Source: Fremontodendron californicum (lineage: Eukaryota; Streptophyta; Magnoliopsida; Malvales; Malvaceae). Taken from it: a stretch of DNA of 64,000 nt. How positions within the stretch are numbered: position 1 is the stretch's first letter; each line of letters starts with the position of its first letter. Positions 35,818-48,208 of the stretch are shown one piece after another. Both the position numbers and the translations under genes were made by a program. The notes below the pieces were generated by a model, which saw only the letters and a program-made list of their open reading frames with translations, had not been told where the DNA came from and searched no databases. The stretch lies in the NCBI GenBank assembly GCA_030761205.1, contig JAULJL010000025.1:3706001-3770000 (forward strand), written 5' to 3'.

Positions 35818-37222
35818 TTTTAACCATAGACCTTCCAAACTCGACGCTAAAGGTTAGTGGTTGCACGCCAGCCACACCCAAGAAGCCTTGAACAATAGTT
35901 TTCGTTGAAGCATCGGTCCATAGCTTTTGATCAGATTCAAGTATCCCTCGGCCATTTCTCAAGTTATTAAAATAGGATGTGTCGAACCTGCCACCGCTGC
36001 CGGTGTCGAGATCAACGCGCCTATTGCCATCGCCATTTTGTGGGCAAAGTGATTGTAGTTGAGGGAGAAAGGCTGAGTTAATTGATGGATCGGGACCATT
36101 TGTAGTGAAGTTGTATAGTCTATAACTGAAGAACTGGCAAGCTGAAGTCCCTATGGTGTGGCCTCCTATTTAAAAAAGAAAAGGTAAATCTTGGTTAATG
36201 AATGAAGTTTTGAACCAGTTTCGGTCTTAAAGATGAAGGCAAATTTATAAAAAGGCTTATATACCAACAAGGGTAACAAGATCTTGAGTGTTGAGACCAA
36301 CTGCAGCAAACTTTTGCTTTTGCGAATCAACGGACTCTCTGAAACCAGGCAAATTGGAGGCATCGGATGCTTGAGAAACCCTCCCATCTCTGCGTCCAGT
36401 AGGCACCAACCAGCTCACTCCATTTGTCTGCATGCCATGCATAAGCATGAATCATAAATTACTGAGTACTTATATACTATATGTCAAAGTCGAAGTAAAT
36501 TTAGTAGCATATAATTAGACCTGCGTCGGGTCACCGTCTGAAACTTTTTTTTCTTGTCTAGATCCATATTTGAATAGGCTCGGGCCAACCCCTGAGCTCA
36601 AATTTACTATTCATTTTTAATAAAATAATATTTTTTTATTTTTATAATTAAATTTAAATAAAAAATATTTTTTTTATTTTATAACGGTGATCCGAGCTGA
36701 GCGGAGCCGACCCGAATCAAAAAAAATCTGTCCAAATTTGATCCAGTACAAACCGGAATGGATGGACTGTCCGACATTTTAGCAGGTCTACATATAATGA
36801 ACTAGTATATAATAATTTACCAGAACCACGGAATCACGGGCAGCAAGGGCAAGAATATCAGCGCAAGAGACTACACCAGGACATGCTGCTTCGATTTGAG
36901 TCTTGGCATCATCGATAACTTCATAGCCTCTCAACAAAAGGTTTGGACCAGCAGTTTTCTCAGTGTTAGTGCCATCGATGAGGATTGAGCCATCACAACC
37001 CTGGACAAAGCAATCATGGAAGTGCATCCTCAGCAAGCCGGGAGCTATGGCAGAATTAGAACTAAAATGAGATCGGACTGTTGAAGTAACTATAGATTCG
37101 GCTTGAGGACATGAAGTTGAATAAAACCCAACACGAGTGCCCTGGCCTTGCACTAATGCGGCAGCCATGGCAAATAACAGAATCACTGCAAGCATTCGTG
37201 GGCTACTGTAAGGACCCTTCAT
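35750..37222 (-). CDS. Secretory class III peroxidase
   Basis: Three exons (37222-36821, 36427-36265, 36165-35750) give 326 residues, the normal family length. These haem enzymes use H2O2 to oxidise phenolics in the cell wall or vacuole, for lignification and defence. Residues 1-26 form a signal peptide (core [17 protein letters not shown]). The distal site [10 protein letters not shown] gives catalytic Arg65 and His69. The calcium ligands follow in [10 protein letters not shown] (70-79). [13 protein letters not shown] is conserved, and DLVTLVGGHTIG carries the proximal haem ligand His191. The end is VCSAVN. Nothing essential is missing. The frame continues upstream of 37222, but the first ATG is there. 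A MITE lies in intron 1. The nearest relatives I recall are cotton and cacao peroxidases of the N1 or bacterial-induced type; substrate cannot be told. Confidence 0.93.
36516..36790. mobile_element. TAGACCT-type hAT-like MITE in peroxidase intron 1
   Basis: The inverted termini are tagacctg and caggtcta. A perfect 8-base duplication CATATAAT flanks the 275-base insertion (36508-36515 and 36791-36798). The interior holds 'ggctcgggccaaccc' and 'gagccgacccgaa' near the ends, with an A+T-rich centre. It makes up most of intron 1 of the peroxidase. Confidence 0.92.
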
Positions 37223-37343
37223 TGTATAATGGATTTGGAGGAAGAGAGGCAAAAATAAAATAAAAATAAAAGCTCTAGGTTTTTGCTATGAGGAGTTCGT
37301 TTTTCCACTATACTTGTGATTTTTGGGATGCCATGGGAGGGGC

Positions 37344-37351
37344 TATTTATA
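37344..37351 (-). promoter_or_regulatory. Peroxidase TATA box
   Basis: The minus strand reads TATAAATA here, 122 bases before the ATG at 37222, flanked by G/C-richer sequence. This leaves room for a leader of about 90 bases. Confidence 0.65.
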
Positions 37352-38791
37352 AGCATATTTTTTCTTAATGTGTGTTTCATAAATCACATTCAAAATTTTC
37401 AATGGTTTTATTTTTTTAATGTGTTCAATAAATTATTTCAAAAAACTATTTAATGAAAAAAAAATTAATAAAAAGTGTTGAAACTGCTAAGTAACTTTTA
37501 ACTATTTAATGCATTAAGTTAATTTTATTTAAGAAAAAAGTATTTAATTAACCTAATATTATATATATTTTTCTTTTAATTATATATTCTTTTATCAATT
37601 AAAAATAATAATCATGAAATCATATCTTTATTTTATATAAAAGAAAAACTTACTAAACATTTAATTCAGTAATATACAAATAACTTTTATATTATAAATT
37701 CAATATTTCAATTTTCAATAAATTTATTCAATTTAGTAAACATCACTGTAGTGCATAATGGTGAAAATAAGTAAAGAATGCCGGCTGAACAGAACCAGCA
37801 GCCCGGTTGCTTGTTGAGTGGGACACCAATAATCGCCTTTGTCGTTTACATGCAATTTGCGATCGACTTGCATGGCAATCGCGGTTTAATGTGGATATCA
37901 TGTCTTTATCAACTGTTTTACATATATATATATATATATATTTTATTTTAATTTTTTAGTACTCAAAGACTTTTAGGTTTTCAAACGTCATATTTTTCTA
38001 ATTTGGTATTTTTGTTTGGCCGCAAATTAAGGGGACGTGATTAAGTTGCCAAATTGCAATTGATTTATATTATTTTTTTAATATTATAATTGTATTTAAA
38101 ATATTATATATTTATATAAATTTTGATATGATAACAATATATATTATATAGATTTTAACATATTTATATATTTGTATTATGTTCATATATTTTTTTTATC
38201 GTATTATATTTTATGTTATATTTTAATTATTTTTTATATTATATTCGTATCATATAATTATATTATATTAAAAATTATTAGGTTTACTTAAAGTGACAGA
38301 CAACTGTATAATTGGGTTTCTTTATAGCATTATAATACACCAACATTGACAAAAATATAAAGAAAAAAATCCTAATTTTCGAATTTAATTAATTTTTTTC
38401 TCAAAATTTTCAGACACACTATACTAAAGAGGCACTAATTAGGTGTCACTCACTTTTTCGAGTCAAAAGAAAACACTACAACCCTATGCATGCATGTTTT
38501 GGAAACCTTCTTTCAACTTTTTTTTTATTTATTTTATTGGCAATAATATCTTATATTATAACCAATCATTTTTAATAATTTATTAAAATATTAATACACG
38601 CGTTTTTAGGTATATATATATATATATGTTTGATGAATAGAGCATTTGACTATATGCTGATGATGGAATGTAATTACAATAAGAACAGTATATATATTAT
38701 TCCCTTGGCCTTTCTTACATAAACTCGAATTTAATATATATAAAAAGGAAATTACAAACTAAACTTTAGAAAACATCAATCTAATTTATCG
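37352..38791. other. AT-rich DNA upstream of the peroxidase
   Basis: Mostly A+T-rich sequence with an (AT)n run at about 37921-37941 and another at about 38611-38627. A more complex piece at 37770-37910 contains no recognisable gene. Confidence 0.5.
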
Positions 38792-38873
38792 CTTAACAAA
38801 CTTAGCAAATTTCACCATCTGTGCCGGTCTTCACACCAATATTACTCATCTTTAACATTGAGCTCACAAATTC
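38792..38873 (-). pseudogene. Second peroxidase 3'-end relic
   Basis: The minus strand reads EFVSSMLKMSNIGVKTGTDG and then EI-C-stop, closely matching the peroxidase C-terminus ([20 protein letters not shown] in the intact gene), but with two stop codons in the last six positions. No upstream exons were found. It points to an older tandem peroxidase copy on this side of the intact gene. Confidence 0.8.
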
Positions 38874-39672
38874 CTAGTTACAATTTGACTTAATAGCCAA
38901 ATATCCCATTTACCTCTTTTATCACATGTAAATAAGCTTACAAATATTTTATTTTATTATAAAATAAATTATTAATTTTTAAAATTACATAAAAAATTCA
39001 ATTAAATTAAATGTAATTAACGATCGTTTATATAGTTCAGCTGACATTCTACGTGTCATAATGACATACATTGGACTGATAATGTGTCATTTTGAAAAGA
39101 AAAAAAAAATTAGCAAAGGGATATCATTATCAAGCATCGACAACCCAAAATGTAACCCTTTTCGAATCCTCTTCCTCTTGGTCAGATTAAATTTCCTCAA
39201 ATTTTCGTCCTTTCCTACAAAAATTAAAAAGAAACCCAAACCTAAGATCCTAGATCTAGTCGCCGTCCATTGTACATATTTCCCTCAGCGGACCCTTTTT
39301 GGCTTCCTTTTATCAGGCTTTATCCTTTTACCTATGTTACATGAACTACTTTTTTATTATTAGTGTTCGACACATATTCGAATATAAATAGGAGGATAAT
39401 CCTCTAAATATATGATTTTTTTTATAAAAAAAGTTGAGTATACTCTTGTCGGGCACATATTTATATCCGATACTCACCTCGAGTACGAATAACATAGTTT
39501 TTCATTGATTCAATTTGCTCCAAAACCAACCAGCCGCCATGAACTGCCACATGTTGTGGTGGTTAGCTTTCCCTTTTTTTCTTCTTCTTCTCTTAAAACC
39601 AACAACAACCTCCTTCACTAAAACTCATTAAAACCCCAAGATCGTAAAGCTAAACCCTAAAACTCAAGTTGT
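38874..39672. other. Intergenic DNA left of the solo LTR
   Basis: A degraded member of the 197-bp MITE family is at about 39332-39497 (starts ctatgttac, ends aataacatag). The sequence just before the LTR (39500-39672) is CT- and CA-rich and resembles a plant 5' leader, but no exon can be supported. Confidence 0.4.
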
Positions 39673-41901
39673 TGTTGGGAATACACTGCCTCGGGCTCAT
39701 GCAAAAAACATGATAATCAAAGTGCAGTGAAAATAAACAAAGAAGCACCCGAAGTACAATAGGATCTTAGGCTTGTGTTTGCATAGGTTTATAACATTAA
39801 AAAACGATTAAATCACCCATATGATTTAGAAGTTACCTACTTAAGATATCGTAACCTTAAGTTGTAGATCCTAATCTCGAATCCAAGATCTACAAAGCTT
39901 CCAACTCGTCCAAGACCACAAGAAGCACAATTGTCCTTCCTTTAGAGCTAGTCCACACGAACAGCTGATGGATCATTCTCTAAGGTATGGCGATTCACTT
40001 GTGCTAGCAAGTTGATCCTAAGATCACAATCAAAAGGTCTATATTCTTGTATCTTTCTCCCTTAATCAATCTCACTCAACTAGGTGAAGAAGCGGCAAGA
40101 AGAACACCAATATAGGAGGAATTGCGGCAAGCCTTAGGGAGCTTAGGGAGATTGCGATTTCACCTTTTTGCTAAGTTAGAGTTCTCTTCTTGAAACCAAA
40201 CTTTTTCTTAAGCAAAATCAGAATATCACAAGTAGAATAGAACTTTCTTGGGCGGCTACAACCTCTAAATATAATTATATAATGGCGCACATCCTAATCC
40301 CTATCTCCCTATGCTTGGCCGGCCACCTGTTACTTATTGCACAAGATTTTCATTAATCCACTTGGACTTAAATTATTTAATTCTAAGATGGATCAATAGG
40401 CCCATTATATTATCTAATAATAATGGTCCAACAATCTTAATGCCTTAAGTTGGGCCAACCATCCTTAGTGGACAGTCCTAAATTAGAACATTCGCTTTGA
40501 ACCCAATCTAATTTTATCATGCTTATTTATTGGATAGATTAATTTCTAAACGAAAGTAATTTAATTCTAATTAAATTTTCTTTCTCTTCATGAAACAATT
40601 CATGTCATTAATCTATTAATATCATCTCATGATATTATTCCAATATAGTATACTTAATCGCAATTCACTTTGCACTATGTCAAAGTCGACTACTGCACTA
40701 GATAAGACTTCTTGATTCCTCTTATCTTATTAAGACATTGTCCTTTGATTTCTCAATCTCAATTATTTCTTAATTCATCTCAATTGAACTTCTTCAATTG
40801 AGTCCTTAATATAGATCTTTTATTCCATTAAATTTTACCTTAACAGAATACCATGTTTAATCCATTCATATATGTTCTTATGTGTGTGACCCTCTAGGTT
40901 CCCAATATGTTGGCAATGATTATAAGTTAATCTTATTAACTTGTTATCATAGATCAAGAGCGGGATCTAGCAACCCGTCATGACCACCCAAATATTGTGA
41001 AGTCAGCGTGACCTTTTAGAACCTTTCAGCAACAAGCCTGTTGGTGTAATACGGTCTTTTCACCATATATCTCGGATAGCGCATGAGCATGGTGCAGTGT
41101 CTACTCATGATCAATCCATATTAGTTCTTTGCAACTTTATGATTAACCTTATGAATTTAGAGAAACAACTTTCTCCTAAATCTATTATGCTTTGGCCAAA
41201 GACTTAATCAAGTTAATCGTAGTAAAAAACAAACGAGATATGTCTCCAATATCACAGGGAAGTGGTGAATCCTCTCTGGATCACTCATTTATCTTCGTAT
41301 GGTTCATGTCATACCCAATAACACCCTACCATAAACATCCTCGTGTTTGGGGCCCGTTCGTGATGAAATCTAAGTATGACACTCTCCATACAAGATGACC
41401 TGGTATCACAAGTCTGAGGACTAATTTACACGACTGGTACTAAGAGAACATTATCGTAGACACTAGAGTGACATATTACCAAATGAAGTTCTCTTGGCAG
41501 GCCATGTTCAGTGAACTTGTTCAACAAACAAGCACCTATATGTTATCCCAAGTATCCTATACTTCAACCTATATGAGATCGGTTGCTTACTTCATAAGTA
41601 AGAAGGCTTAACATATACCAGTCTTTGAGCATTGCCAATGCCTTGTCTTGGCAATACGATGACCAGGAACAATTTGAGGAACAAGGCTTTGATGCATAAT
41701 GATATCATAATTATAACTCTTTATAATTCCTTTGCAATGCCATTATGTTCCATGGGCTTCATCCGATTAGTACTTAATAACTCCTTATTATTGTACTAAC
41801 ATGAAGGAAAACCTTGTATCACTATAATCATAGTGAAGGGTATGCTTTATTGATTGTGTATCCCAAGCTCAATCTGATTGGCTCTAGGGCATACACCAAC
41901 A
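39673..41901. mobile_element. Solo LTR, 2.23 kb
   Basis: The sequence runs from TGTTGGGAATACAC to GGGCATACACCAACA, so it begins TG, ends CA and has TGTTGG/CCAACA inverted ends. It is flanked by the perfect 5-base duplication GTTGT (39668-39672 and 41902-41906). No gag, pol or second LTR is attached, and the interior has no long reading frame. It is therefore a solo LTR left by LTR-LTR recombination. Its look is copia-like, but the superfamily cannot be fixed from an LTR alone. Confidence 0.88.
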
Positions 41902-41906
41902 GTTGT

Positions 41907-42625
41907 CACCATTACCACCACCGTTACAGCCACCTCTGTGTATGACTTCTTTATTTCTTTCTCTTTTCTTTTCTAAATGACATTCATATATCCCACAAAA
42001 GACTCTAGTAGAGGGTTCTTTGGTAGAGAGAGGAAGCGTTGCAAACAAGTGAAACAAAATGTTGTCGGGAGACGGTGAGAGGAAGACTGGAGCAGACCCT
42101 GAAGTACTGAGCGCAGCGACAGGTGGTGGTAAGTAAGGTGGAAGAAGTAAGGAGATGGCGGGGCAAGGCTGAGTATGGCTGAGAACAAGACTAAGGAGAG
42201 AATTAGAGAAAAGAGAATTGCAAAGAGAACTTTAGAGAGAAAGTTTGTTCCAATGTCAAAAGTCCCCAAATGAATTGTGAGAACTCTTAGTTATAGGTTT
42301 TAGAATAGGAGTTACAAAATATAGGTATTTAATAGGTATAATGGAGGATATGGTCAGTTACTAAGGCATTAATGCTTTGTTTGATGAGAGTTTAGATTGT
42401 TGTTGATAATAGTGAATAGTGAACAAGAGTTCACTATTTGTTCTGAAAGAAAGGGAGAAGCACTCATACTTCAGAGAAAGGTTAAGAGGAAACCTCTTAA
42501 CTATCTCCATGTCTAATACACCAAGCCAAGCTTCCCAGAATATCCCAATAGTGAAATTAACCCAAGAACCCTATCACATTTCGAGGTTATTTCCACTTCT
42601 TCTGTTTCGATGAAGATGACTTGTT
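41907..42625. other. Intergenic DNA right of the solo LTR
   Basis: Before the LTR inserted, this DNA was joined to 39672. It begins with (ACC)n-like bases. A minus-strand frame at 41973-42269 has hydrophobic, low-complexity content and no recognisable domain, so I do not call it a gene. Confidence 0.4.
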
Positions 42626-42900
42626 CCATGAAGCGCTGTTTCTGAACAGGAGCTGTTCTGACCATGAGCTGTTCTGAATAAGAGCTGCTCTGAATAGAGG
42701 CTGTTTCGAGTAGGAGCTGTTCTGAACAAGAGCTGTTCTAAACAAAAGTTGTTTTGAACAGAAGCTGTTCCGAACAGGGGCTATTCCGAACATGAGTTGT
42801 TCTAAACAAGAGCTGTTCCAAACAGGAGCTGTTCCGAACAAGAGCTGTTCTGTACAAGAGCTGTTCTGAACAAGAGCTGTTCCAGTGAAAGAACTTTCAG
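42626..42900. repeat. 16-bp minisatellite, about 16 copies
   Basis: The unit is close to gagctgttctgaacaa, repeated head to tail about 16 times with one to four changes per copy. The internal gttctgaac/gttccgaac is nearly palindromic. Since 16 is not a multiple of three, the repeat does not encode a simple peptide repeat. Confidence 0.9.
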
Positions 42901-45672
42901 TGAAGCAACTTTCGGTGAAGCGACCTTATTACTTGTTCTGGAATCCGTTTGCTATTGTACGCAGAAGTGCAATTTTCGGTAAAACAATTTTATTTCTCTC
43001 TAAGAAGAGATAATATATTAGTATCCAAAATCAAGTATCTACAGCTCTCAAATCCAAAAAGAAGCTACCCGAGCCCTTCACTTTTCCCCTGTTCTTTTGG
43101 ATTTTCAATTGGTCGCTTCTTGTGTTTAATTGCTATGTTTTTCTTTTTCAGATGATTTTGATTTATTTTTTGGGTGAAACGTTCGTTTTGAGCAGGTGAT
43201 GGGATGTCTATGTGAAAGCTCTTTTTATGAGTATTACTTGTTTAAGTGGGCGTGGTAATTCTAAATCGTGGTTGTGGATTTCATGTAGATGTGATTGCGG
43301 TGTTGCGATTGTAGATGTCGCAGGCGTTACGTAACGTGTCGCAGTTATTGCGGACATGAATTTAATAGTGTTTAAAGAAATTTGATAACGTCATGAACAA
43401 TATTACATAACGGATAAAATACGATACAAATATTTCAATTTCTGTTATGTAGCGATTGTTACATTCGCCGCATTTTAGAACTATCGATGGTGATGCATGA
43501 TGACTACTAAGCGAGAGAGGGTAGGGCTTGGTGTCTAGGTGGTGATAGAGGGCTTATGATTTTATTTTCTAGAATACTTTTCTTTTGTGTCATCAATTTC
43601 TTTGTTTGGAAAAAACTACGCCTGAGGTATGTTTTTGGTTTTTTTTATTTTTTTTATTTTTTTTATTTCTTGGGAAAAAACTACGTCTGTTGATGAGTGA
43701 TGAATAAATATCCTGTGCCTCTATTTTCTGTTCTGTTTGATATCCTTTCATTATAATTATGTCATACTTTCAATACAATTAATTGTTTAATATTAAAATT
43801 AACTCTATCATATATACATGTTGGAGAGGCACTAATGGAAACACCAAAAATGGGTACAAGGTATCTGTTCATGAGTGATGAGATCCCTTTCCTATTTTTA
43901 AAAAAAATTTCTACCAAAACAACACGTCTTTAATCCATGTGTGCATCGTTTTACATTTGCCGATGGACAATAATTTCATGGCAATTGATAACACTTGAGA
44001 ACTAATCAATACATAAAGGCGACCTCGTAATCGACTAAAAGTGGTGCATCCGAACACACATGCCAATGACGATCATAACTTCATTAACAAATTTTATAGC
44101 AAGATTGAGAACGATCACTTTATAATCATCATCATGTCTTTGAAGTAATTGTTATACCCAATATCTATTGAAGTAAGAGGTCCAAAATCAGATCTTATCG
44201 ACAGACAAGCAAGGTTTATTGATAAAAAAGAAACAACCTTAATCACTGTCAATTATACATAATTTTATGTATAAAAATATGAGATAAAGACACAAAATTT
44301 TAACCACATTCTCGAATATTCAACTAGCTTTCTTCTCCGGATGACAACCTTGCAATTTTTTATATTTTTTATTATGGGATCCAATATAAGGATAATGATA
44401 GAATAATGATTAAAAGATGTGGATTAGATGAAGCGAATGACATTGACTCGAAAATGACACCGGACTGTTTTTTTGTGTAATTGTCTCGGTTGGCTGCGTT
44501 ATTTGTTTTTTTTCTTCTTTAATTTGTGGCTTTACTGAAATTTTCCCTACTTGCCAAAAGTACATGAAATTGACTCGAAAGTAAAAGCCCAAGGAATTTC
44601 TTGTTAATATCTATATCTACGTTTATTTAAAAAAAATAATTGAGTTGTTGTCACGAATTAAGTGACATCAACTCAATTGATGAAATTATATAAAAATTAA
44701 AATATAATAAAATATTTAAAAAATATTTATATTTATTTATTTTTATAATTTTTTTTTAAAAACTATCAATTACTATCACATTTTTATTTTTATAACTTTC
44801 TCATCTCTTTTAATTTTTTTTTAAAAACTATCGACCTATTAAATAACTTTCTTTAAATAAATATACATATCTATATTTTCTTCACTCACATAATGAGTGT
44901 GTCAAAATCTTTCTAGAGATGTTTATCTTAACCATGAAGAGTTTTACATGCAAGGACGAATTTAAGAGAGGTTTGCAGAAACTTTTGCCTCCCTAAATTT
45001 ATGACAATCCAATGAAAAATAGTATTTTTTTTAATTAGGAAAAAAGAAAAATTTTAGTTTGGCTCTCAACATTTTTAATTTTGACAATAGCTTTGTAAAA
45101 TTAATATATCAATACGATTAATTTACTAAATATGTCAATTTTAGATTTTATCATTATTAATTTGATTTTTTTATTTTTATTTTTGACTTAATTAAACATT
45201 ATTATACATAATATTTACCTTTTTAAATTAAGAAATTTTCTTCTCAATCAATCAAAAAAATATCTTGATCAATTATGGTATGTCAAGTAATATATATATT
45301 TTTTACTAATAGAAAAATAATTAAAGAAATATTGAAATATTATAATCTTTATACAAAAAGAATTACGTAGTAAATTTTTTTTTATATTTTTAATTCTTTT
45401 AATTTTTTTTATAAAAATTACATTAATAAATCAAACTTAATATTTCTTATGTTATTTTTATTTTTACATTAATTATGTTTATATTGAGCTATTCCCAAAA
45501 TAAAATTTTAGATTTTGCCTCCGACTACATGGGTAGCTACAATCATCAATGTCTCAACATTCTTAATTTCTACTTAGATTAATCATTTTCATTTCTTGAG
45601 TCATGAGGTTGCTTAACTAAGATTTTTTTTATAATTAGAATTAAGATGTTAAACAGTCATAGATGATGACTA
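42901..45672. other. Intergenic DNA with one palindromic repeat remnant
   Basis: At about 43255-43480 'gttgcgattgtagatgtcgcaggcgttacgtaacg' and, inverted, 'gtagcgattgttacattcgccgca' suggest a small inverted-repeat element. The rest is A+T-rich with no exon or RNA gene that I can support. Confidence 0.4.
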
Positions 45673-47163
45673 TGGTCTTTTTATTTTAATATAGCCAAAA
45701 AAAAATTATTTACCAAAATATCGCTCTTTTCAGATTAATTTCTAAAATCCGCTTTTTTTTTAATCAGTTGGGAAATCGCCATGGCCCATGGCGATTTCCC
45801 AACTGAAAATTTTCAATTTTTTTTTTCCCATTGGGAAATCGCCACCGTGGGTGGCGATTCCCCAAAGGTAAGTTTTACTCTCTTTTTTTTTATAAATTCT
45901 TTTAATAAATAATAAAATTTAAATAAAAATTATATAATTTAAAATTTTAAAAAATAAAATATTAATAATTTTAATATATAATTTTTATCCATGGTGGTAG
46001 AAGTGTTCATGGGCCGGGCCGGGCTCATGTATGGTATCAACACCACATTTGCTTGCCCGAGCCACGGTGGTAATTTTTCAACATTTATTTATTTATTTTT
46101 TAATTTTATAAAATTATAAAAATTATATAATTTTTAATTTTAAAAAATAAAAATAAAAATATAACAATTTACCAAAAATTAAAAAATTATATTCGTAATT
46201 AGACCTGTTCATGGGCCGGGCCGCGACCCGAAATTTTTTCCCTTGCCCAAGCCCATTTCGAGTCGTGCCGACCCGAAAGCTCATTTCACTATTAAAAATA
46301 TATTTTTATATATTTTATAATTTTTTGAATTTTTTTATTTAAATTAAAAATTATATAATTTTTATTTAAAATTTATTATTTAATAAAATTACAAAAACAC
46401 TTGTCCAAGCCCGGACTAATACGACACTCTGGTTGGCCTTTCTCCCGGAGGTCCATTTATTACGAATACAAGTTGAAAGAATTCGATTGACATTACGGAT
46501 AGACCTGCTCATGGGCTGGGCAGCCCGTCCGGCCAGGGCCGGATCACTATTTATATATTAAAATAATTAAATTCAGGCCCGCGAGCCAGGCCTTGGCAAG
46601 GAAATTAAAAAATTTCAGGTCGCGGCCTGGCCCATGAGCAGGCCTAATTACGAATATAATTTTTTAATTTTTGGTAAATTGTTATATTTTTGTTTTTTAA
46701 AATTAAAAATTATATAATTTTTATAATTTTATAAAATTAAAAAATAAATAAATGTTGAAAAATTGCCACCGTGGCTCGGACAAGCAAATGTGGTGTTGAT
46801 ACCATACATGAGCCCGGCCCGGCCCATGAATACTTCTACCACCATGGATAAAAATTATATATTAAAATTATTAAATCATTATTTTTTAAAATTTAAAATT
46901 ATATAATTTTTATTTAATTTTTATTATTTATTAAAAGAATTAAAAAAAAGGTAAAACTTACCTTTGGAAAATCGCCACCCACGGTAGCGATGGTGGCGAT
47001 TTCCCAATGAAAAAAAAAAAATTGAAAATTTTAGTTGGGAAATCGCCATGGGCTATGGCGATTTCCCAACTGATTTAAAAAAAAGCGAATTTTGGGAATT
47101 AATCTGAAAAGAACGATATTTTGATAAAAATTTTTTTTTAGCTATATTTAGATAAAAAAAACC
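45673..47163. mobile_element. Giant Mutator-like foldback element, 1.49 kb hairpin
   Basis: The left arm (about 45673-46220) is repeated inverted at about 46640-47163, with arms of roughly 520 bases. A perfect 9-base duplication TGATGACTA flanks it (45664-45672 and 47164-47172). Within each arm is a smaller palindrome: at 45765-45805 cagttgggaaatcgccatgg is followed after one base by its exact reverse complement, and its counterpart is at about 47033-47072. A second inner palindrome is at 45832-45876. A MITE (46500-46646) sits in the loop. No transposase frame is present. Confidence 0.9.
46500..46646. mobile_element. Short TAGACCT-type MITE in the loop of the foldback
   Basis: It runs from tagacctgctcatgggc to gcccatgagcaggccta, with near-perfect inverted ends. 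The 8 flanking bases are ATTACGGA on the left (46492-46499) and ATTACGAA on the right (46647-46654), a duplication with one change. It is only 147 bases long. Confidence 0.7.
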
Positions 47164-47172
47164 TGATGACTA

Positions 47173-48208
47173 ATGTTGTCAATTATATTAATTAAAAAAA
47201 ATGTTAATAGAATAATAATACCTTTTTTTGATGGAACAACGATACTTTTTTTAAATGCTTAGATTATCGAAATCTTCGAAAGCCTGTGTTAATTAATTTT
47301 ATATAAGTGAATTCTTGAAAACCGACTTAAATTTTATTAATTACTTTCAAATCGTGTATTAAATTAAGGTAGGCGTTATTTGTCATATACATATATTATT
47401 TTTGCATTTTAATATTTGATTCGGTCAAATTGTAGGATTTGAATTTCCTCGTTTTCAAATAAAAATAAATACATGTATTCTTTTATGGCCCTCAAGATTT
47501 AAAAAAAAAAATCGAACTTTCTTATCCTCTTAATGCACCTGAAGTATATCATAAGATTTTGAAATTAATTATATTTAAATAAAATTCAAGTAATTATAAT
47601 GTAATAAATAGTTGATTTTTAAAAAATAATAATTATGTAATATGATTTGAATGAAAAAAATATATGATGACGTGAAATAATTGTTTCATAATAGAAAAAA
47701 AAAAATTCACTTTTTTCGGTGGGTAATCCAACTGTTTGATCTTATGTCGCAATAAATTTGCTCAAAATTTGTTAAGCTATTATCTGATTCAAGAAAATAT
47801 GGCAATGCTTGGATTAATGTTGGAGCAGTTAAACTAGCGCTGCTTATATTTTTTATTGTTAAATTTCGTTTTCCGCATTCGTAATTTCCCTTTCGCTACT
47901 CTTCTTTTTTAAATAAATTAATTCTTTTATAGCCCTTTTTAAGTGGCGTTAGCAGTATATTCTTCTCATGAAATGCCAAAGAAAAGTGGCAACAAGCAGT
48001 ACCGTCCAAGTTATTTCGAGACAAAAGTCCATCGATCAAGTTTCTAACAAGTTAAATACTTTCTTCGGAAAAAAAGTAATTAAGTACTCCTATTAATTAA
48101 TTAATTTTTTTTTATATATATACATATATTAATTTTAGTATTAGATTTTTGCACACTACATTAATGGAATGAAAAAAAATTAATGTAATTACATGTAAAA
48201 AAACAAGA
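47173..48208. other. AT-rich intergenic DNA, no gene seen
   Basis: No coding, RNA or bounded repeat feature is visible. Short low-complexity runs only. Confidence 0.5.

Noticed and set aside
37223..37252. Ten extra residues before the peroxidase signal peptide
   Set aside because: The frame is open, but its first codon is TTG. The first ATG is at 37222, which gives a normal signal peptide.
41973..42269. 98-residue minus-strand frame right of the solo LTR
   Set aside because: Leu/Ser-rich with no family match and no supporting splice sites or promoter.
42587..42841. 84-residue minus-strand protein
   Set aside because: It is the translation of the 16-bp minisatellite, whose period is not a multiple of three.
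46413..46430. Phage-promoter-like 'taatacgacactc' word
   Set aside because: It departs from the T7 promoter after nine bases and lies in a plant transposon loop, so it is a chance match.
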